A stretch of 64,000 nt of DNA from Glycomyces sp. NRRL B-16210 (lineage in GTDB: Bacteria; Actinomycetota; Actinomycetes; Mycobacteriales; Micromonosporaceae): contig NZ_JOGR01000006.1 of the NCBI RefSeq assembly GCF_000719515.1, positions 186,001 to 250,000 of the forward strand. Direction: 5' to 3'. Made by a program: the position numbers and the translations under genes. Under the pieces are notes generated by a model. The model had not been told where the DNA came from. It was given only the letters and a program-made list of their open reading frames with translations, and ran no database searches. Below, in pieces: positions 1 through 9,114 of this stretch; the stretch's first letter is position 1, and each line of letters opens with the position of its first letter.

Positions 1-2337
1 ACCCCGGCCGCGCCCATCGAGACCGACGAGGTGACCCTCACCGCGAGCGTCGAGAACATCGGCGCGGTGGCCTCGGGCCCGACCGCCGTGGACCTCTTCC
101 TCGACGGCGTCCTGCTCGGCACCGTGCCCGTCGGCGGCCTCGCCGCCGGGGACGGCGAGACCGTCTCGGCCGCAATCGGATCGCTCAACGCGGGCGAGCA
201 CGAAGTCAGCGCCACAGTGGACCCCGGCGCGCTGGTCGCCGAGAGCGACGAGGGCAACAACGACTACGCCGCACCCGACCCGCTCGCCGTGAGCGCGGTC
301 GCGACCTCCGACCTCGTCGCCGCCGCGATCACCTGGTCGCCGAGCAACCCGACCTCCGGCGACGACGTCGCCTTCGCCGTCACCGTCGAGAACCAGGGCA
401 GCATCGACGCCGCGACCGGCGCCCATGAAGTGACGCTCACCCTGACCGACAACGACACCGGCCAGGCCGTGCACTCCGCCACCGGCGCGCACGACGGAGC
501 GATCGCCTCGGGCACGACCACGAGCCCCATCGCCCTCGGCACCTGGACGGCGGCCGACGGGGACTACACCGTCACCGTCGTCATCGAACCCGACGCGAAC
601 GAACTGCCCGTCAAGCAGGACAACAACACCGCTACCCGCACGCTCTCGATCGGCCGAGGGGCGAACCTGCCCTTCACGATCGAGGAGGCCGAACACGGCA
701 CCGTCGGCGGCGGCGCGCAGATCCTCGAACCCAACCGCGCCGTCGGCGACCTCGCGGGCGAGGCCTCCGGGCGCCAGGCCGTGGTGCTCGACGCCACCGG
801 CGAATACGTCGAGTTCACGACCGCGAACAGCACCAACACGCTTGTCACGCGATTCTCCATTCCGGACGCTCCGGGAGGCGGCGGCATCGACGCCACCCTG
901 AACATCTATGTGGACGGTGAACTGCTCCAGCCGATCGAGCTGACCTCGAAGTTCGCCTGGCTCTACGGAGCCGAGGCGAGCCCGAACAACTCGCCGAGCT
1001 CGGGCCCGGCGCGCCACGTCTACGACGAGGCCAACGTGCTGCTCGACGAGACGATCCCGGCCGGGAGCACCATCCGGCTCCAGAAGGACGCGGCCAACAC
1101 CGCCGACTTCTACGCGATCGACTTCATCAGCCTCGAACAGGTCGCGCCGATCGCCAACCCCGACCCGGCGCGCTACGTCGAACCCGACGGGTTCACCCAC
1201 CAGGACGTCCAGAACGCGTTGGACGCCTTCAGGATGGACACTTCGGGCGACCTGCTCGGCGTGTACCTGCCGGCGGGGGACTACACGACCGCGCAGAAGT
1301 TCCAGGTCTACGGCCAGGCCGTCGAGATCCTCGGCGCCGGGCCCTGGTACACCCGCTTCTACGCGCCGCAGGACCAGGAGAACACCGACGTCGGGTTCCG
1401 CACCGAGGCCACCGCGAACGGCTCCACCTTCGCCGGGTTCGCCTACTTCGGGAACTACACCAGCCGCATCGACGGGCCCGGCAAGGTCTTCGACTGGCAG
1501 AACGTCGCGGACATGACCATCGACGACACGTGGGTCGAGCACCAGGTCTGCATGTTCTGGGGCTCGAGCATCAGCGACTCGCAGATCACGAACTCGCGGG
1601 CGCGGAACCTCTTCGCGGACGCGATCAACATGACCAACGGCAGCAACGGGAACCTGTTGCAGAACATCGAGTCCCGCGCCTCGGGCGACGACAGCTTCGC
1701 GCTGTTCGCCGCCACCGACTCGGGCGGCGGGCACCAGACCGGCAACGTCTACGAGAACCTCACCTCGATCCTCACCTGGCGCGCCGCCGGGCTGGCGGTC
1801 TACGGCGGGTACGGCAACACCTTCCGCAACATCCACATCGCCGACACGCTCGTCTACTCGGGCATCACCATCAGCTCGCTGAACTTCGGCTACCCGATGG
1901 ACGGCTTCGAATCCGACCCGCCCACCCGCTTCGAGAACATCTCGATCGTCCGCGCCGGCGGCCACTTCTGGGGCTCGCAGACCTTCCCGGGGATCTGGAT
2001 CTTCTCGGCCAGCGAGACCTTCCAGGGCATCCGCGTGACCGACGTCGACATCGTCGACCCGACCTACGCGGGGATCATGTTCCAGACCAACTACGTCGGC
2101 GGCCAGCCCGAGAACCCGGTCACCGACACCGTGTTCACCGACGTGACCATCTCCGGGGCGCGGCTCAGCGGGGACGAGTTCGAGTCCAAGTCCGGCTTCG
2201 GCATCTGGGTCAACGAGATGCCCGAATCCGGCCAAGGCCCGGCCGTGGGCATCGCCGTCTTCAACAACCTCCAGCTGACCGACAACCACCAGGACATCAA
2301 GAACACGACCACCACCTTCGAGATCGTCATCAACTAG
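1..2337 (+). CDS. Secreted GH87-like right-handed beta-helix glucanase with CARDB and CBM domains (5' end outside window)
   Basis: The reading frame is open from base 1, so the N-terminus and any signal peptide lie upstream; 778 residues are visible. In order there are two CARDB-like beta-sandwiches (about 5-105 and 110-215), a CBM6/35-like domain (about 225-385) and a C-terminal parallel beta-helix (about 390-778). The helix carries FADAINM (Asp540) and SGDDSF (Asp563-Asp564). This trio is the arrangement of acidic residues of GH87 alpha-1,3-glucanases and mycodextranases. A secreted enzyme attacking fungal or dental-type alpha-glucan is therefore likely. The family call rests on motif and fold only; the substrate is inferred. 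A strong hairpin follows the stop. Confidence 0.75.
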   Translation, partial: TPAAPIETDEVTLTASVENIGAVASGPTAVDLFLDGVLLGTVPVGGLAAGDGETVSAAIGSLNAGEHEVSATVDPGALVAESDEGNNDYAAPDPLAVSAVATSDLVAAAITWSPSNPTSGDDVAFAVTVENQGSIDAATGAHEVTLTLTDNDTGQAVHSATGAHDGAIASGTTTSPIALGTWTAADGDYTVTVVIEPDANELPVKQDNNTATRTLSIGRGANLPFTIEEAEHGTVGGGAQILEPNRAVGDLAGEASGRQAVVLDATGEYVEFTTANSTNTLVTRFSIPDAPGGGGIDATLNIYVDGELLQPIELTSKFAWLYGAEASPNNSPSSGPARHVYDEANVLLDETIPAGSTIRLQKDAANTADFYAIDFISLEQVAPIANPDPARYVEPDGFTHQDVQNALDAFRMDTSGDLLGVYLPAGDYTTAQKFQVYGQAVEILGAGPWYTRFYAPQDQENTDVGFRTEATANGSTFAGFAYFGNYTSRIDGPGKVFDWQNVADMTIDDTWVEHQVCMFWGSSISDSQITNSRARNLFADAINMTNGSNGNLLQNIESRASGDDSFALFAATDSGGGHQTGNVYENLTSILTWRAAGLAVYGGYGNTFRNIHIADTLVYSGITISSLNFGYPMDGFESDPPTRFENISIVRAGGHFWGSQTFPGIWIFSASETFQGIRVTDVDIVDPTYAGIMFQTNYVGGQPENPVTDTVFTDVTISGARLSGDEFESKSGFGIWVNEMPESGQGPAVGIAVFNNLQLTDNHQDIKNTTTTFEIVIN

Positions 2338-2343
2338 AAGAGA

Positions 2344-2375
2344 GGACGCCCGCCCCCAACCGGGGGCGGGCGTCC
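2344..2375. terminator. GC-rich hairpin terminator
   Basis: Perfect 14-bp arms (GGACGCCCGCCCCC and its complement) around an AACC loop start 6 bases after the beta-helix glucanase stop codon. There is no U-tract, as is common for actinobacterial terminators. Confidence 0.85.
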
Positions 2376-2509
2376 GCCGTTGGAAACCCCGACCGGCCGG
2401 CCCGCGCCGTCCGAATCCGGACGAGCCGGCAGCACCGGGGTGGGGGGATCGCGCGCGTTCAGGTATCGAGGCTAAGGTCACAGATGCAATTGAGTGGAAG
2501 GGAAGTGCT

Positions 2510-3073
2510 GTGCGCATCTTGAGAATGGCGGCGGCCGCCGCGGTCGGGCTCCTCGCGCTGGGCGCGTGCGGGAACGAACAGGGCACGGCCCTGTTCATCG
2601 GCGGCGAGCGGATCACCGAGACCACCGTCGACGGCTACGTGGACGAGTCGGTCGAACGCTGGGGCGACCCGGACCAGGAGCTGTACACCTACGACCTCTC
2701 CGGCAACCGGAACAGCGTCGTGCTCATCATGATCTTCTCCGAGCTCGGACACGCCGTCGGCCTGGACCCGGTACCCGGGGACGACGGTCTCCAGACGCTC
2801 ATCAACGAGTACAACACCTACACCGGCGAGTTCTTCGAGCAGGCCGAGCCGCGCGAGCTCACCCAGGCCGAGATGGAGGCCGCCGTCGCGGCCGCCGCCA
2901 CCAACGAGAACCTCGCCAACGCCTCGCTGGAGGACCTCCAGCAGCTCGCGGGCTACACCGACGACCTCAACGAGTACGTCGAGGAGTACGACATCTCGGT
3001 CAACCCGCGTTACGGCAAGCTGGATCTGGGCCCCCTCCCCAGCGTCTTCCCCGTCGAGGTCCCGCAGCGTTGA
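2510..3073 (+). CDS. Putative lipoprotein upstream of mazG (SurA-N-like)
   Basis: A 187-residue protein starting at GTG behind GGAAGGGAAG. Residues 1-20 form a lipoprotein signal ending in LALGAC, so Cys20 would be lipidated and the protein anchored outside the membrane. The body is acidic and helical (ELTQAEMEAAVAAA, ASLEDLQQLAGY). It resembles the SurA N-terminal-type lipoproteins found next to mazG in other actinobacteria, but lacks a visible PPIase domain. Its stop overlaps the TTG start of mazG, so the two are translationally coupled. A chaperone-like role is inference. Confidence 0.75.
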   Translation: MRILRMAAAAAVGLLALGACGNEQGTALFIGGERITETTVDGYVDESVERWGDPDQELYTYDLSGNRNSVVLIMIFSELGHAVGLDPVPGDDGLQTLINEYNTYTGEFFEQAEPRELTQAEMEAAVAAAATNENLANASLEDLQQLAGYTDDLNEYVEEYDISVNPRYGKLDLGPLPSVFPVEVPQR

Positions 3074-4023
3074 GCACCGTCACCTGGCTCCTGACCTCCC
3101 CTCGCATCCCCGCCGGACTCCTCAGCGTCGAGGCGTGGGACGCGCTCCACGAAGCCGAGGCCGTCGCCGCGTTCTTCGCCTCGCCCACGGTCGAGGCGAT
3201 CCGCGACGCCGGCGTCGAGGTCGACCTCGTGGAGGACGCCGCCGAATTCCTGGAGGAGGGCGGCGTCTGGATCGTCGGCGAGGAAGGTGACGAGGACCTG
3301 CGCGAGGCCCTCGCCGAGTACGTCGCCGGCGGCGAGATCGACCTGGAGGTCGTCTACGGGTCCTGGGATCCGCCCGGCGCGCGCCTGCTCGACCTCGTCG
3401 AGGCCGTCGCGCGCCTCCACGCCGAGGACGGGTGCCCGTGGCACCGCGGGCAGACGCACGCGACCCTCGGCCCCTACCTGCTGGAGGAGTCCTACGAGGT
3501 CCTCGACGCCATCGCCGGCGGCGACGCCGAGGAGCTGCGCGAGGAGCTGGGCGACCTCCTGTTCCAGCCACTGCTGCACGCCTCGCTCGCCGAGGACTTC
3601 GACATCGACGACGTCGCGGGGGACCTCGTGGAGAAGATCGTCCGCCGCCACCCGCACGTGTGGGGCGACGCCGATCCCGAGGACCTGTACGAGAACTGGA
3701 ACGAGGCCAAGGCCGCCGAGAAGCCCGACCGGGACCACCCGGCCGACGGCGTCTCCCGCCAGCTCCCTTCACTGGCCTTGGCCGCCAAGGTGATCGAGCG
3801 CTTCGACGACCAGGGCGAGCCGCTCGACCTGCCCGAACTGCCCGAAGGCGTCAAGATCGAGCCGGACGCGGTGGGCGACTTCCTGCTCGCCGCCGCGGCC
3901 GCCGCGAGGGCCGCCGGGGTCGACCCCGAGCTCGCGCTGCGCCGGGCGATCACCGAGCGGGCCGGGCTCGAACGCCTCGACCTCCAGGAGGCCGACGAAG
4001 AGGGGCACGAGCCGATCGCCTGA
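3070..4023 (+). CDS. mazG: Nucleoside triphosphate pyrophosphohydrolase MazG
   Basis: 317 residues from a TTG codon that overlaps the preceding stop (TTGA). MazG hydrolyses (d)NTPs to NMP and pyrophosphate and clears damaged or non-canonical nucleotides. The core (about 100-225) has CPWHRGQTHATL, the EESYE...EELGDLLFQ metal-binding helices and the downstream HPHVWGD and WNEAKAAEK motifs typical of the family. As in other actinobacterial MazG proteins, about 100 extra N-terminal residues precede the core. No ATG or GTG in this frame fits better, and starting at the coupled TTG gives the usual family length. Confidence 0.88.
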   Translation: MSTVTWLLTSPRIPAGLLSVEAWDALHEAEAVAAFFASPTVEAIRDAGVEVDLVEDAAEFLEEGGVWIVGEEGDEDLREALAEYVAGGEIDLEVVYGSWDPPGARLLDLVEAVARLHAEDGCPWHRGQTHATLGPYLLEESYEVLDAIAGGDAEELREELGDLLFQPLLHASLAEDFDIDDVAGDLVEKIVRRHPHVWGDADPEDLYENWNEAKAAEKPDRDHPADGVSRQLPSLALAAKVIERFDDQGEPLDLPELPEGVKIEPDAVGDFLLAAAAAARAAGVDPELALRRAITERAGLERLDLQEADEEGHEPIA

Positions 4024-4066
4024 CCTCGTTGTTCAATCAGAACTTCACAATAATGTGCTGTCAGCC

Positions 4067-4095
4067 TTAACAATCGCCCGGATCTTTGTTACGGT
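4067..4095 (+). promoter_or_regulatory. Leaderless promoter of the ect operon
   Basis: TTAACA (4067-4072), a 17-bp spacer and TACGGT (4090-4095). The ectA ATG begins 8 bases after the -10 box, so transcript and coding region would start together. No Shine-Dalgarno sequence precedes ectA, which agrees with leaderless translation. The stretch is unusually AT-rich for this genome. Confidence 0.75.
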
Positions 4096-4102
4096 CGACC
4101 TC

Positions 4103-4753
4103 ATGCCATCCGCAGACGCAAGTGCCGCGAGCCTGAAACGGCCCGGCACCCAGGTCCAAGGAACCGCCGACCCTACGGAACCGCTCGAACTGGGCGTTCC
4201 CACCCCCGCGGAAGGGGCGTCCCTGTGGACCCTCGCCCGCGAAGCGGGCGGACTCGACGTCAACAGCAGGTACGCCTACCTGCTGTGGTGCCGCGATTTC
4301 GCCGGCACCAGCGTCGTCGCCCGCGCCGGGGAGCGACCGGCGGGCTTCATCACCGGATACCGGCGCCCGGACGCACCCGACACGCTCTTCGTGTGGCAGG
4401 TCGCGGTCGGTCCCGACTTCCGCCGCCGCGGGCTGGCATCGCGCATGCTCGACCACCTGGTCGAGTCCCTGCGTCCCAAGGGGGTCCGCTTCGTCGAAGC
4501 CACCGTCACCCCCGACAACAAAGCGTCGCTGCAACTGTTCGCGTCCTTCGCCGAGGCGAGGGGCGCGACACTGACGCGCGACGTGCTGTTCTCCGAGCAC
4601 GAGCTCGGCTCCGAACACGGACCTGAAGTGCTGCAAAGGATCGGGCCGCTCCTAGAGCGTCCCGGCAGCGCCGATCCGTTCTCCGGGTCGTTCGAACCGC
4701 ACCCGTCCCGGCCCGCAGGGCCGAAGGACGAGCGCGGTCCGGAACCGGACTGA
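4103..4753 (+). CDS. ectA: L-2,4-diaminobutyrate N-gamma-acetyltransferase EctA
   Basis: 216 residues. EctA acetylates L-2,4-diaminobutyrate with acetyl-CoA, the second step of ectoine synthesis. The GNAT fold spans about 30-165, with VWQVAVGPDFRRRGLASRML as the acetyl-CoA-binding motif and ATVTPDNKASLQLF near the end of the domain. ATG at 4103 is chosen because it sits at the expected start of a leaderless transcript; an upstream in-frame start at 4055 would lie inside the promoter. A hydrophilic, proline-rich tail of about 40 residues extends beyond the acetyltransferase fold. First gene of ectABCD. Confidence 0.93.
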   Translation: MPSADASAASLKRPGTQVQGTADPTEPLELGVPTPAEGASLWTLAREAGGLDVNSRYAYLLWCRDFAGTSVVARAGERPAGFITGYRRPDAPDTLFVWQVAVGPDFRRRGLASRMLDHLVESLRPKGVRFVEATVTPDNKASLQLFASFAEARGATLTRDVLFSEHELGSEHGPEVLQRIGPLLERPGSADPFSGSFEPHPSRPAGPKDERGPEPD

Positions 4754-4762
4754 GCCCCGCCC

Positions 4763-4794
4763 TACCCGGGCACCGACATGTGCCGGCCCGGGTA
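4763..4794. other. Hairpin between ectA and ectB
   Basis: Perfect 9-bp arms TACCCGGGC/GCCCGGGTA enclose 14 bases that can themselves pair (GGCAC/GTGCC). It lies in the 113-bp ectA-ectB gap, the only long gap in the operon. It may attenuate transcription or protect mRNA ends so that ectA and ectBCD are expressed at different levels; function is inferred. Confidence 0.5.
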
Positions 4795-4866
4795 TGCGCC
4801 CTGCGTCGCGCCCGATGCGCCGCCGGGAAGCGGAGAACCGCTCGACAGGCCGACCGGAAGAGACTT

Positions 4867-6156
4867 ATGCAGGTATTCGAACAGGTCGAATCACAAGTCC
4901 GCTCCTACTGCCGCAACTGGCCCACGGTGTTCGCCACCGCCAGGGGCAGTCGCATCACCGACGAGGACGGCAGGTCCTTTCTGGACTTCTTCGCCGGGGC
5001 CGGCGCCCTCAACTACGGGCACAACCACCCGGTGATCAAGGAGGCCCTGCTGGCCTACCTCACCGAGGACAACGTCGTGCACACGCTCGACACCTACTCC
5101 GGGGCCAAGACCCGCTTCCTGGAGGCGTTCCGCGACCTCGTGCTCGCGCCGCGGAACCTCGACTACAAGGTCCAGTTCCCCGGGCCCGCGGGCAACAACG
5201 CCGTCGAGGCCGCGCTCAAGCTGGCGCGCAAGGTCACCGGCCGCGAGACCGTCGTGTCCTTCACCAACGGCTTCCACGGCATGACCCTCGGGGCGCTCGC
5301 CGTCACCGGGAACTCGATGAAGCGCGGCGGTGCAGGCGTCGCGCTCAACAACACCGCGACCATGCCGTTCGACAACTACATGGACGGTCGCACCCCCGAC
5401 TTCCTCTGGCTGCGAAGCCTTCTGGAGGACCCCGGCTCGGGCCTCGACAAGCCCGCCGCGGTCATCGTCGAGACCGTCCAGGGCGAGGGCGGCATCAACG
5501 TCGCCTCCGACGCCTGGCTGCGCGGACTCGAATCGGTCTGCCGCGAGCACGACCTGCTGTTCATCGTGGACGACATCCAGATGGGCTGCGGCCGTACGGG
5601 ACCGTTCTTCTCCTTCGAGCGCTCCGGGATCAGCCCCGACATCGTGACGCTCTCGAAGTCCCTGTCGGGCATGGGCCTGCCGTTCGCGCTCACGCTCATG
5701 AAACCGCACCTGGACGTGTGGGAGCCCGGCGAGCACAACGGCACCTTCCGCGGCTACGCGCCCGCGTTCGTCACCGCCACCGCCGCGCTGGAGACCTTCT
5801 GGCGCAACGACACCCTCACCGACCAGGTCGCCGACAGCGCCGACTGGCTCGACGGCGAGCTGCGCGGCATCGCCGAGACACACGGCGACCTCGGCATCTC
5901 GACCCGCGGCCGGGGCCTCGCCCGCGGCCTGGTCTTCGACGAGCCCCGCCACGCCGCCCTGGTCTGCCAGGAGGCCTTCGCGAACGGCCTGCTCATGGAG
6001 ACCTCCGGCGCCGAGGACGAGGTGGTCAAGTTCCTGCCGCCGCTGACGACCACGCGCGAAGAGTTCGAAGAGGGCACCGCCATCGTGCGCGAAGCGGTCG
6101 CCACCGTCGCCAAAGACCCCGAACTGCGGGGCGACGCGGGGGAGGAGCGCGCATGA
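4867..6156 (+). CDS. ectB: Diaminobutyrate-2-oxoglutarate transaminase EctB
   Basis: 429 residues, a PLP-dependent class III aminotransferase. It converts L-aspartate 4-semialdehyde and glutamate to L-2,4-diaminobutyrate, committing carbon to ectoine. Visible landmarks are GNNAVEAALKLARK, the FHGMTLG loop, FIVDDIQMGCGRTG (PLP-pocket Asp) and SLSKSLSGMGLP with the Schiff-base lysine. ATG at 4867 follows a GGAAGAG ribosome site. The last bases overlap ectC (ATGA), so the two are coupled. Confidence 0.95.
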   Translation: MQVFEQVESQVRSYCRNWPTVFATARGSRITDEDGRSFLDFFAGAGALNYGHNHPVIKEALLAYLTEDNVVHTLDTYSGAKTRFLEAFRDLVLAPRNLDYKVQFPGPAGNNAVEAALKLARKVTGRETVVSFTNGFHGMTLGALAVTGNSMKRGGAGVALNNTATMPFDNYMDGRTPDFLWLRSLLEDPGSGLDKPAAVIVETVQGEGGINVASDAWLRGLESVCREHDLLFIVDDIQMGCGRTGPFFSFERSGISPDIVTLSKSLSGMGLPFALTLMKPHLDVWEPGEHNGTFRGYAPAFVTATAALETFWRNDTLTDQVADSADWLDGELRGIAETHGDLGISTRGRGLARGLVFDEPRHAALVCQEAFANGLLMETSGAEDEVVKFLPPLTTTREEFEEGTAIVREAVATVAKDPELRGDAGEERA

Positions 6157-6563
6157 TCGTCCGCCGCCTCGAAGACCTCGTCGGGACCGACGCCGACGTC
6201 GAGGGCCACGACCGCGACCAGGCCCAGGGCACTTGGCGCTCCCGGCGCCTCCTGCTGGCCCGCGACGGCGTCGGCTTCTCGCTGCACGACACCGTCCTGT
6301 TCGCCGGCACCTCCACGACTATGCGCTACGCCAACCACGTCGAGGCCGTCTACGTCATCGAAGGGGCCGGCAAGCTCCACGACCACGAGACCGGCGAGGT
6401 CCACCTCCTCGCCCCCGGCACCATGTACCTCCTCAACGGCGGCGAGCGGCACACGCTGGAGGTCGACCGCGACCTGCGCTGCGTGTGCGTGTTCAACCCG
6501 CCCGTCACCGGCAGGGAGGTCCACGACAGCGAGGGCACCTACCCCCTCCTCCACGACGACTAG
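6153..6563 (+). CDS. ectC: L-ectoine synthase EctC
   Basis: 136 residues, the usual EctC size. It cyclises N-gamma-acetyl-diaminobutyrate to the compatible solute ectoine. It is a single cupin: WRSRRLLLARDGVGFSLHDT, then HVEAVYVIEGAGKLHD and MYLLNGGERHTL carry the metal-site residues. GGAGGAG lies just upstream of the ATG, inside the end of ectB. Confidence 0.95.
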   Translation: MIVRRLEDLVGTDADVEGHDRDQAQGTWRSRRLLLARDGVGFSLHDTVLFAGTSTTMRYANHVEAVYVIEGAGKLHDHETGEVHLLAPGTMYLLNGGERHTLEVDRDLRCVCVFNPPVTGREVHDSEGTYPLLHDD

Positions 6564-6610
6564 CGACGATCGCGCCACTTCACTTGCGGCGCAGTGAGGA
6601 GAGAACCATC

Positions 6611-7510
6611 ATGTCGTCACCGTCAACCGCCACCACCGATCGCTACCCCACGCGGCGCTTCCGCGAGCCGCGACTGATCTACCGCACCGACGACCCCGCC
6701 GTGTGGGGCGCGCCCGAGGACGGGCCGCTCTCCGAGGCGCAGCTCGACGGGCACCAGAGCAACGGCTTCACGGCCGTGCCGCAGCTCCTCGAAGGCGCGG
6801 AGCTGCACGACGCCGAGACCGAGCTGGCGAGCCTCCTGCACGACCCGCGGCTCGACGGCGACGAGCGCGTCGTCCGCGAACGCGGCACCGACGAGGTCCG
6901 CTCGGTCTTCGACGTGCACCGGCTCTCGCCGTTCTTCGCCGCGCTGCTGCGCGACGAGCGCATCGTGGGCGTGGCCAGGCAGATTCTCGGCTCGGACGTG
7001 TACGTCCACCAGAGCCGCGTCAACTACAAGCCCGGCTTCGGCGGCGCGCCCTTCGAATGGCACTCCGACTTCGAGACCTGGCACGCGGAGGACGGGATGC
7101 CGCGGATGCGGGCTGTCAGCCTCTCGCTGGCGCTGACGGAGAACTACCACTTCAACGGCTCGCTGATGATCATGCCCGGCTCGCACCAGACGTTCGTCTC
7201 CTGCGTGGGCGCCACGCCCGAGGACAACCACAAGGCCTCGCTGGTGCGCCAGGAGGCCGGCACGCCCGACCACGGGTCGCTGCGCCTCCTCGCCGACAAG
7301 CACGGCATCCACCAGCTGACCGGCAAGTCCGGCTCGGCGGTGTGGTTCGACTCGAACTGCATGCACGGTTCGAACGGGAACATCACGCCGTTCCCGCGCT
7401 CGAACCTGTTCGTGGTCTTCAACAGCGTGGAGAACGCGCTGGAGGACCCGTTCGCGGCTGAGAAGCCGCGGCCCGAATACCTGGGCTCGCGTGACTGGCA
7501 GGTCCTCTAG
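6611..7510 (+). CDS. ectD: Ectoine 5-hydroxylase EctD
   Basis: 299 residues, a non-haem Fe(II)/2-oxoglutarate dioxygenase that makes 5-hydroxyectoine. The signature FEWHSDFETWHAEDGMP holds the iron-binding His and Asp; the second His lies in FDSNCMHGSNGN. ATG at 6611 follows GAGGAGAG. It closes the ect operon 47 bases after ectC and is followed by a perfect terminator hairpin. Hydroxyectoine is typical of organisms that meet drought and heat as well as salt. Confidence 0.95.
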   Translation: MSSPSTATTDRYPTRRFREPRLIYRTDDPAVWGAPEDGPLSEAQLDGHQSNGFTAVPQLLEGAELHDAETELASLLHDPRLDGDERVVRERGTDEVRSVFDVHRLSPFFAALLRDERIVGVARQILGSDVYVHQSRVNYKPGFGGAPFEWHSDFETWHAEDGMPRMRAVSLSLALTENYHFNGSLMIMPGSHQTFVSCVGATPEDNHKASLVRQEAGTPDHGSLRLLADKHGIHQLTGKSGSAVWFDSNCMHGSNGNITPFPRSNLFVVFNSVENALEDPFAAEKPRPEYLGSRDWQVL

Positions 7511-7528
7511 AGGGGCGCGGGAACGGGG

Positions 7529-7562
7529 GCGCGGGCCCGGCTCTTACGAGCCGGGCCCGCGC
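7529..7562. terminator. Terminator after ectD
   Basis: Perfect 15-bp arms (GCGCGGGCCCGGCTC and complement) around a TTAC loop. It lies between the convergent ectD and the membrane-protein gene at 7594 and could serve both strands. Confidence 0.85.
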
Positions 7563-7593
7563 CTGGTCTCCTTGCGGCCGAAGGCCTGCCCGA

Positions 7594-9096
7594 TCAGGAC
7601 CCGGGGATCACCGGCAGGTCCTCGGGGTCGTACTCCGGGGCGGGCATGGCGCGCAGGATCTCGGCGAGCTGGTCGGCGTCGATCGGCGCGTCGCCCAGCC
7701 AGTGGACCCAGATGCCGACCGCCCAGCCCTCGGGCGCGTACAGGGTCGCGTAGAACTCGTGCTCGGTGTACGCCTCCCAGTCCTCCTCCGGACCGGGCTC
7801 ATGGTCCACCACCCGCTCCTCGAAGCCCCACTGCGTGCCGTTGTCGTCGCCCCAGATGTCGCACTGGAACTCCTCCTTGCACACGTGGATCTCAGGGCCC
7901 CGGTCGTTGAAGTCCGAGGCCCCCGGCACCCAGCCGCCCGGCAGGTAGTACCGCAGGTCGAAGTACACGTCCGAGACCGCGCCGTCGTCGATCGTCTCGA
8001 ACGGCAGCGTCCCGTTGGCCGAATACGAGCGGATCGCGACCGCCCCGCGGTCCATGAGGCCCAAGGTGACGGGCGCGCCGCCGCTGAGCGTGGACCCGGG
8101 GAGGACCGACTGGAGCGCGTCCGCGGCGGCCGCGTAGGTGTCGGAGGCCGCCGACCGCGCCTCGCCCGAGTACACCCAGGCGTCGGCCGGGTCCCAGACC
8201 CAGCTCGTCGGGATGTCCCGGAGCTCCCCGACCGGGGTGAGGCCGGTCGTGTCGAACTCGAACTCCGGCATCGCGACCACCGCGTCGGTGAGGTCGTCCA
8301 GGTCGACCGCGTGGGTCTCGCCGGAGCAGTCGACGTCCCAGCTCACCCGCAGGCCCGTGCCGTTCGGATAGAGGACGGCGAGGTCGTAGGCGCAGCCGTG
8401 GTCGGCGACGAACAGCGTCCGGCCGTCGTCGAGCTCGGTGCTCTCGAACGCCGGCGCCTGGTCGGTGTAGTGCGGGACGTCCCCGATGAGGTGCTGGGGG
8501 AACAACTGCTCGGTCACCGGCCCCGGCTCGGCCGTCCACCCGCCGGGGAGCAGCGCCTCGACGCTGAAGACCGGCCGCAGCTGCGACCCGACCTCGTCGG
8601 CGGCCACGCCCGCGTAGCTGCGCAGCCAGGTCTGCCCGTAGTTGCCGGGCCGCTGGAGCGGCCTGATCATGAACTCCTCACCGAGCGCGTTCAGCACGCC
8701 CGATTCGGCCAGGAGCGGCGCGAACGCCTCCTCGACGGCCTCGGAGACCATCGCCTCCTCGGGCGCGTAGTACTCGGACGCCCAACCGTCCTGGTACCGG
8801 TAGCCGGCCATCGAGGGTTCCCCGAGGAACTCCTCGGCGGGGCCCGGGCCCTCCTCGGCGGCGGTCGGGTCGGCGGGGTCGGGAGCGGTGACGGGCGCGC
8901 CGCCGATGGACAGGGCCAGGACCGCGGCCACGGCGGCCACACCGGCCGTCGCGGCCCCGCCGAGCACGGCGCGGTGGCGGCGGCGCGCGCGGTAGCCGTC
9001 TTGCACGATGCGGTCGAGGTCGAGCGCCGCGGGCGGCGGCGCCTCGGCCGACATGGCCTTCTGGAACATCGCCCCAGGATCGTCTTGCGTATGCAT
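7594..9096 (-). CDS. Membrane-anchored extracytoplasmic protein, candidate sigma-factor partner
   Basis: 500 residues. A basic cytoplasmic head (1-40, with DRIVQDGYRARRRHRAVLG) is followed by one membrane helix (about 43-66) and a large acidic extracellular region with no family I recognise. The start lies 18 bases after the sigma-factor stop, with GGAAGAAAG as ribosome site, so they share an operon. Head-TM-exterior topology next to a sigma gene suggests an anti-sigma or sensor role, but no ZAS zinc motif is visible, so this is inference from context. Confidence 0.7.
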   Translation of the reverse strand: MHTQDDPGAMFQKAMSAEAPPPAALDLDRIVQDGYRARRRHRAVLGGAATAGVAAVAAVLALSIGGAPVTAPDPADPTAAEEGPGPAEEFLGEPSMAGYRYQDGWASEYYAPEEAMVSEAVEEAFAPLLAESGVLNALGEEFMIRPLQRPGNYGQTWLRSYAGVAADEVGSQLRPVFSVEALLPGGWTAEPGPVTEQLFPQHLIGDVPHYTDQAPAFESTELDDGRTLFVADHGCAYDLAVLYPNGTGLRVSWDVDCSGETHAVDLDDLTDAVVAMPEFEFDTTGLTPVGELRDIPTSWVWDPADAWVYSGEARSAASDTYAAAADALQSVLPGSTLSGGAPVTLGLMDRGAVAIRSYSANGTLPFETIDDGAVSDVYFDLRYYLPGGWVPGASDFNDRGPEIHVCKEEFQCDIWGDDNGTQWGFEERVVDHEPGPEEDWEAYTEHEFYATLYAPEGWAVGIWVHWLGDAPIDADQLAEILRAMPAPEYDPEDLPVIPGS

Positions 9097-9114
9097 GATG
9101 GTCGCTTTCTTCCG

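Noticed and set aside
3492..4073. Long antisense frames over mazG and similar long minus-strand frames over hppD, hut, leuC and cyd genes
   Set aside because: High third-position GC removes stops on the opposite strand; their proteins are Arg/Pro/Val-rich with no motifs.
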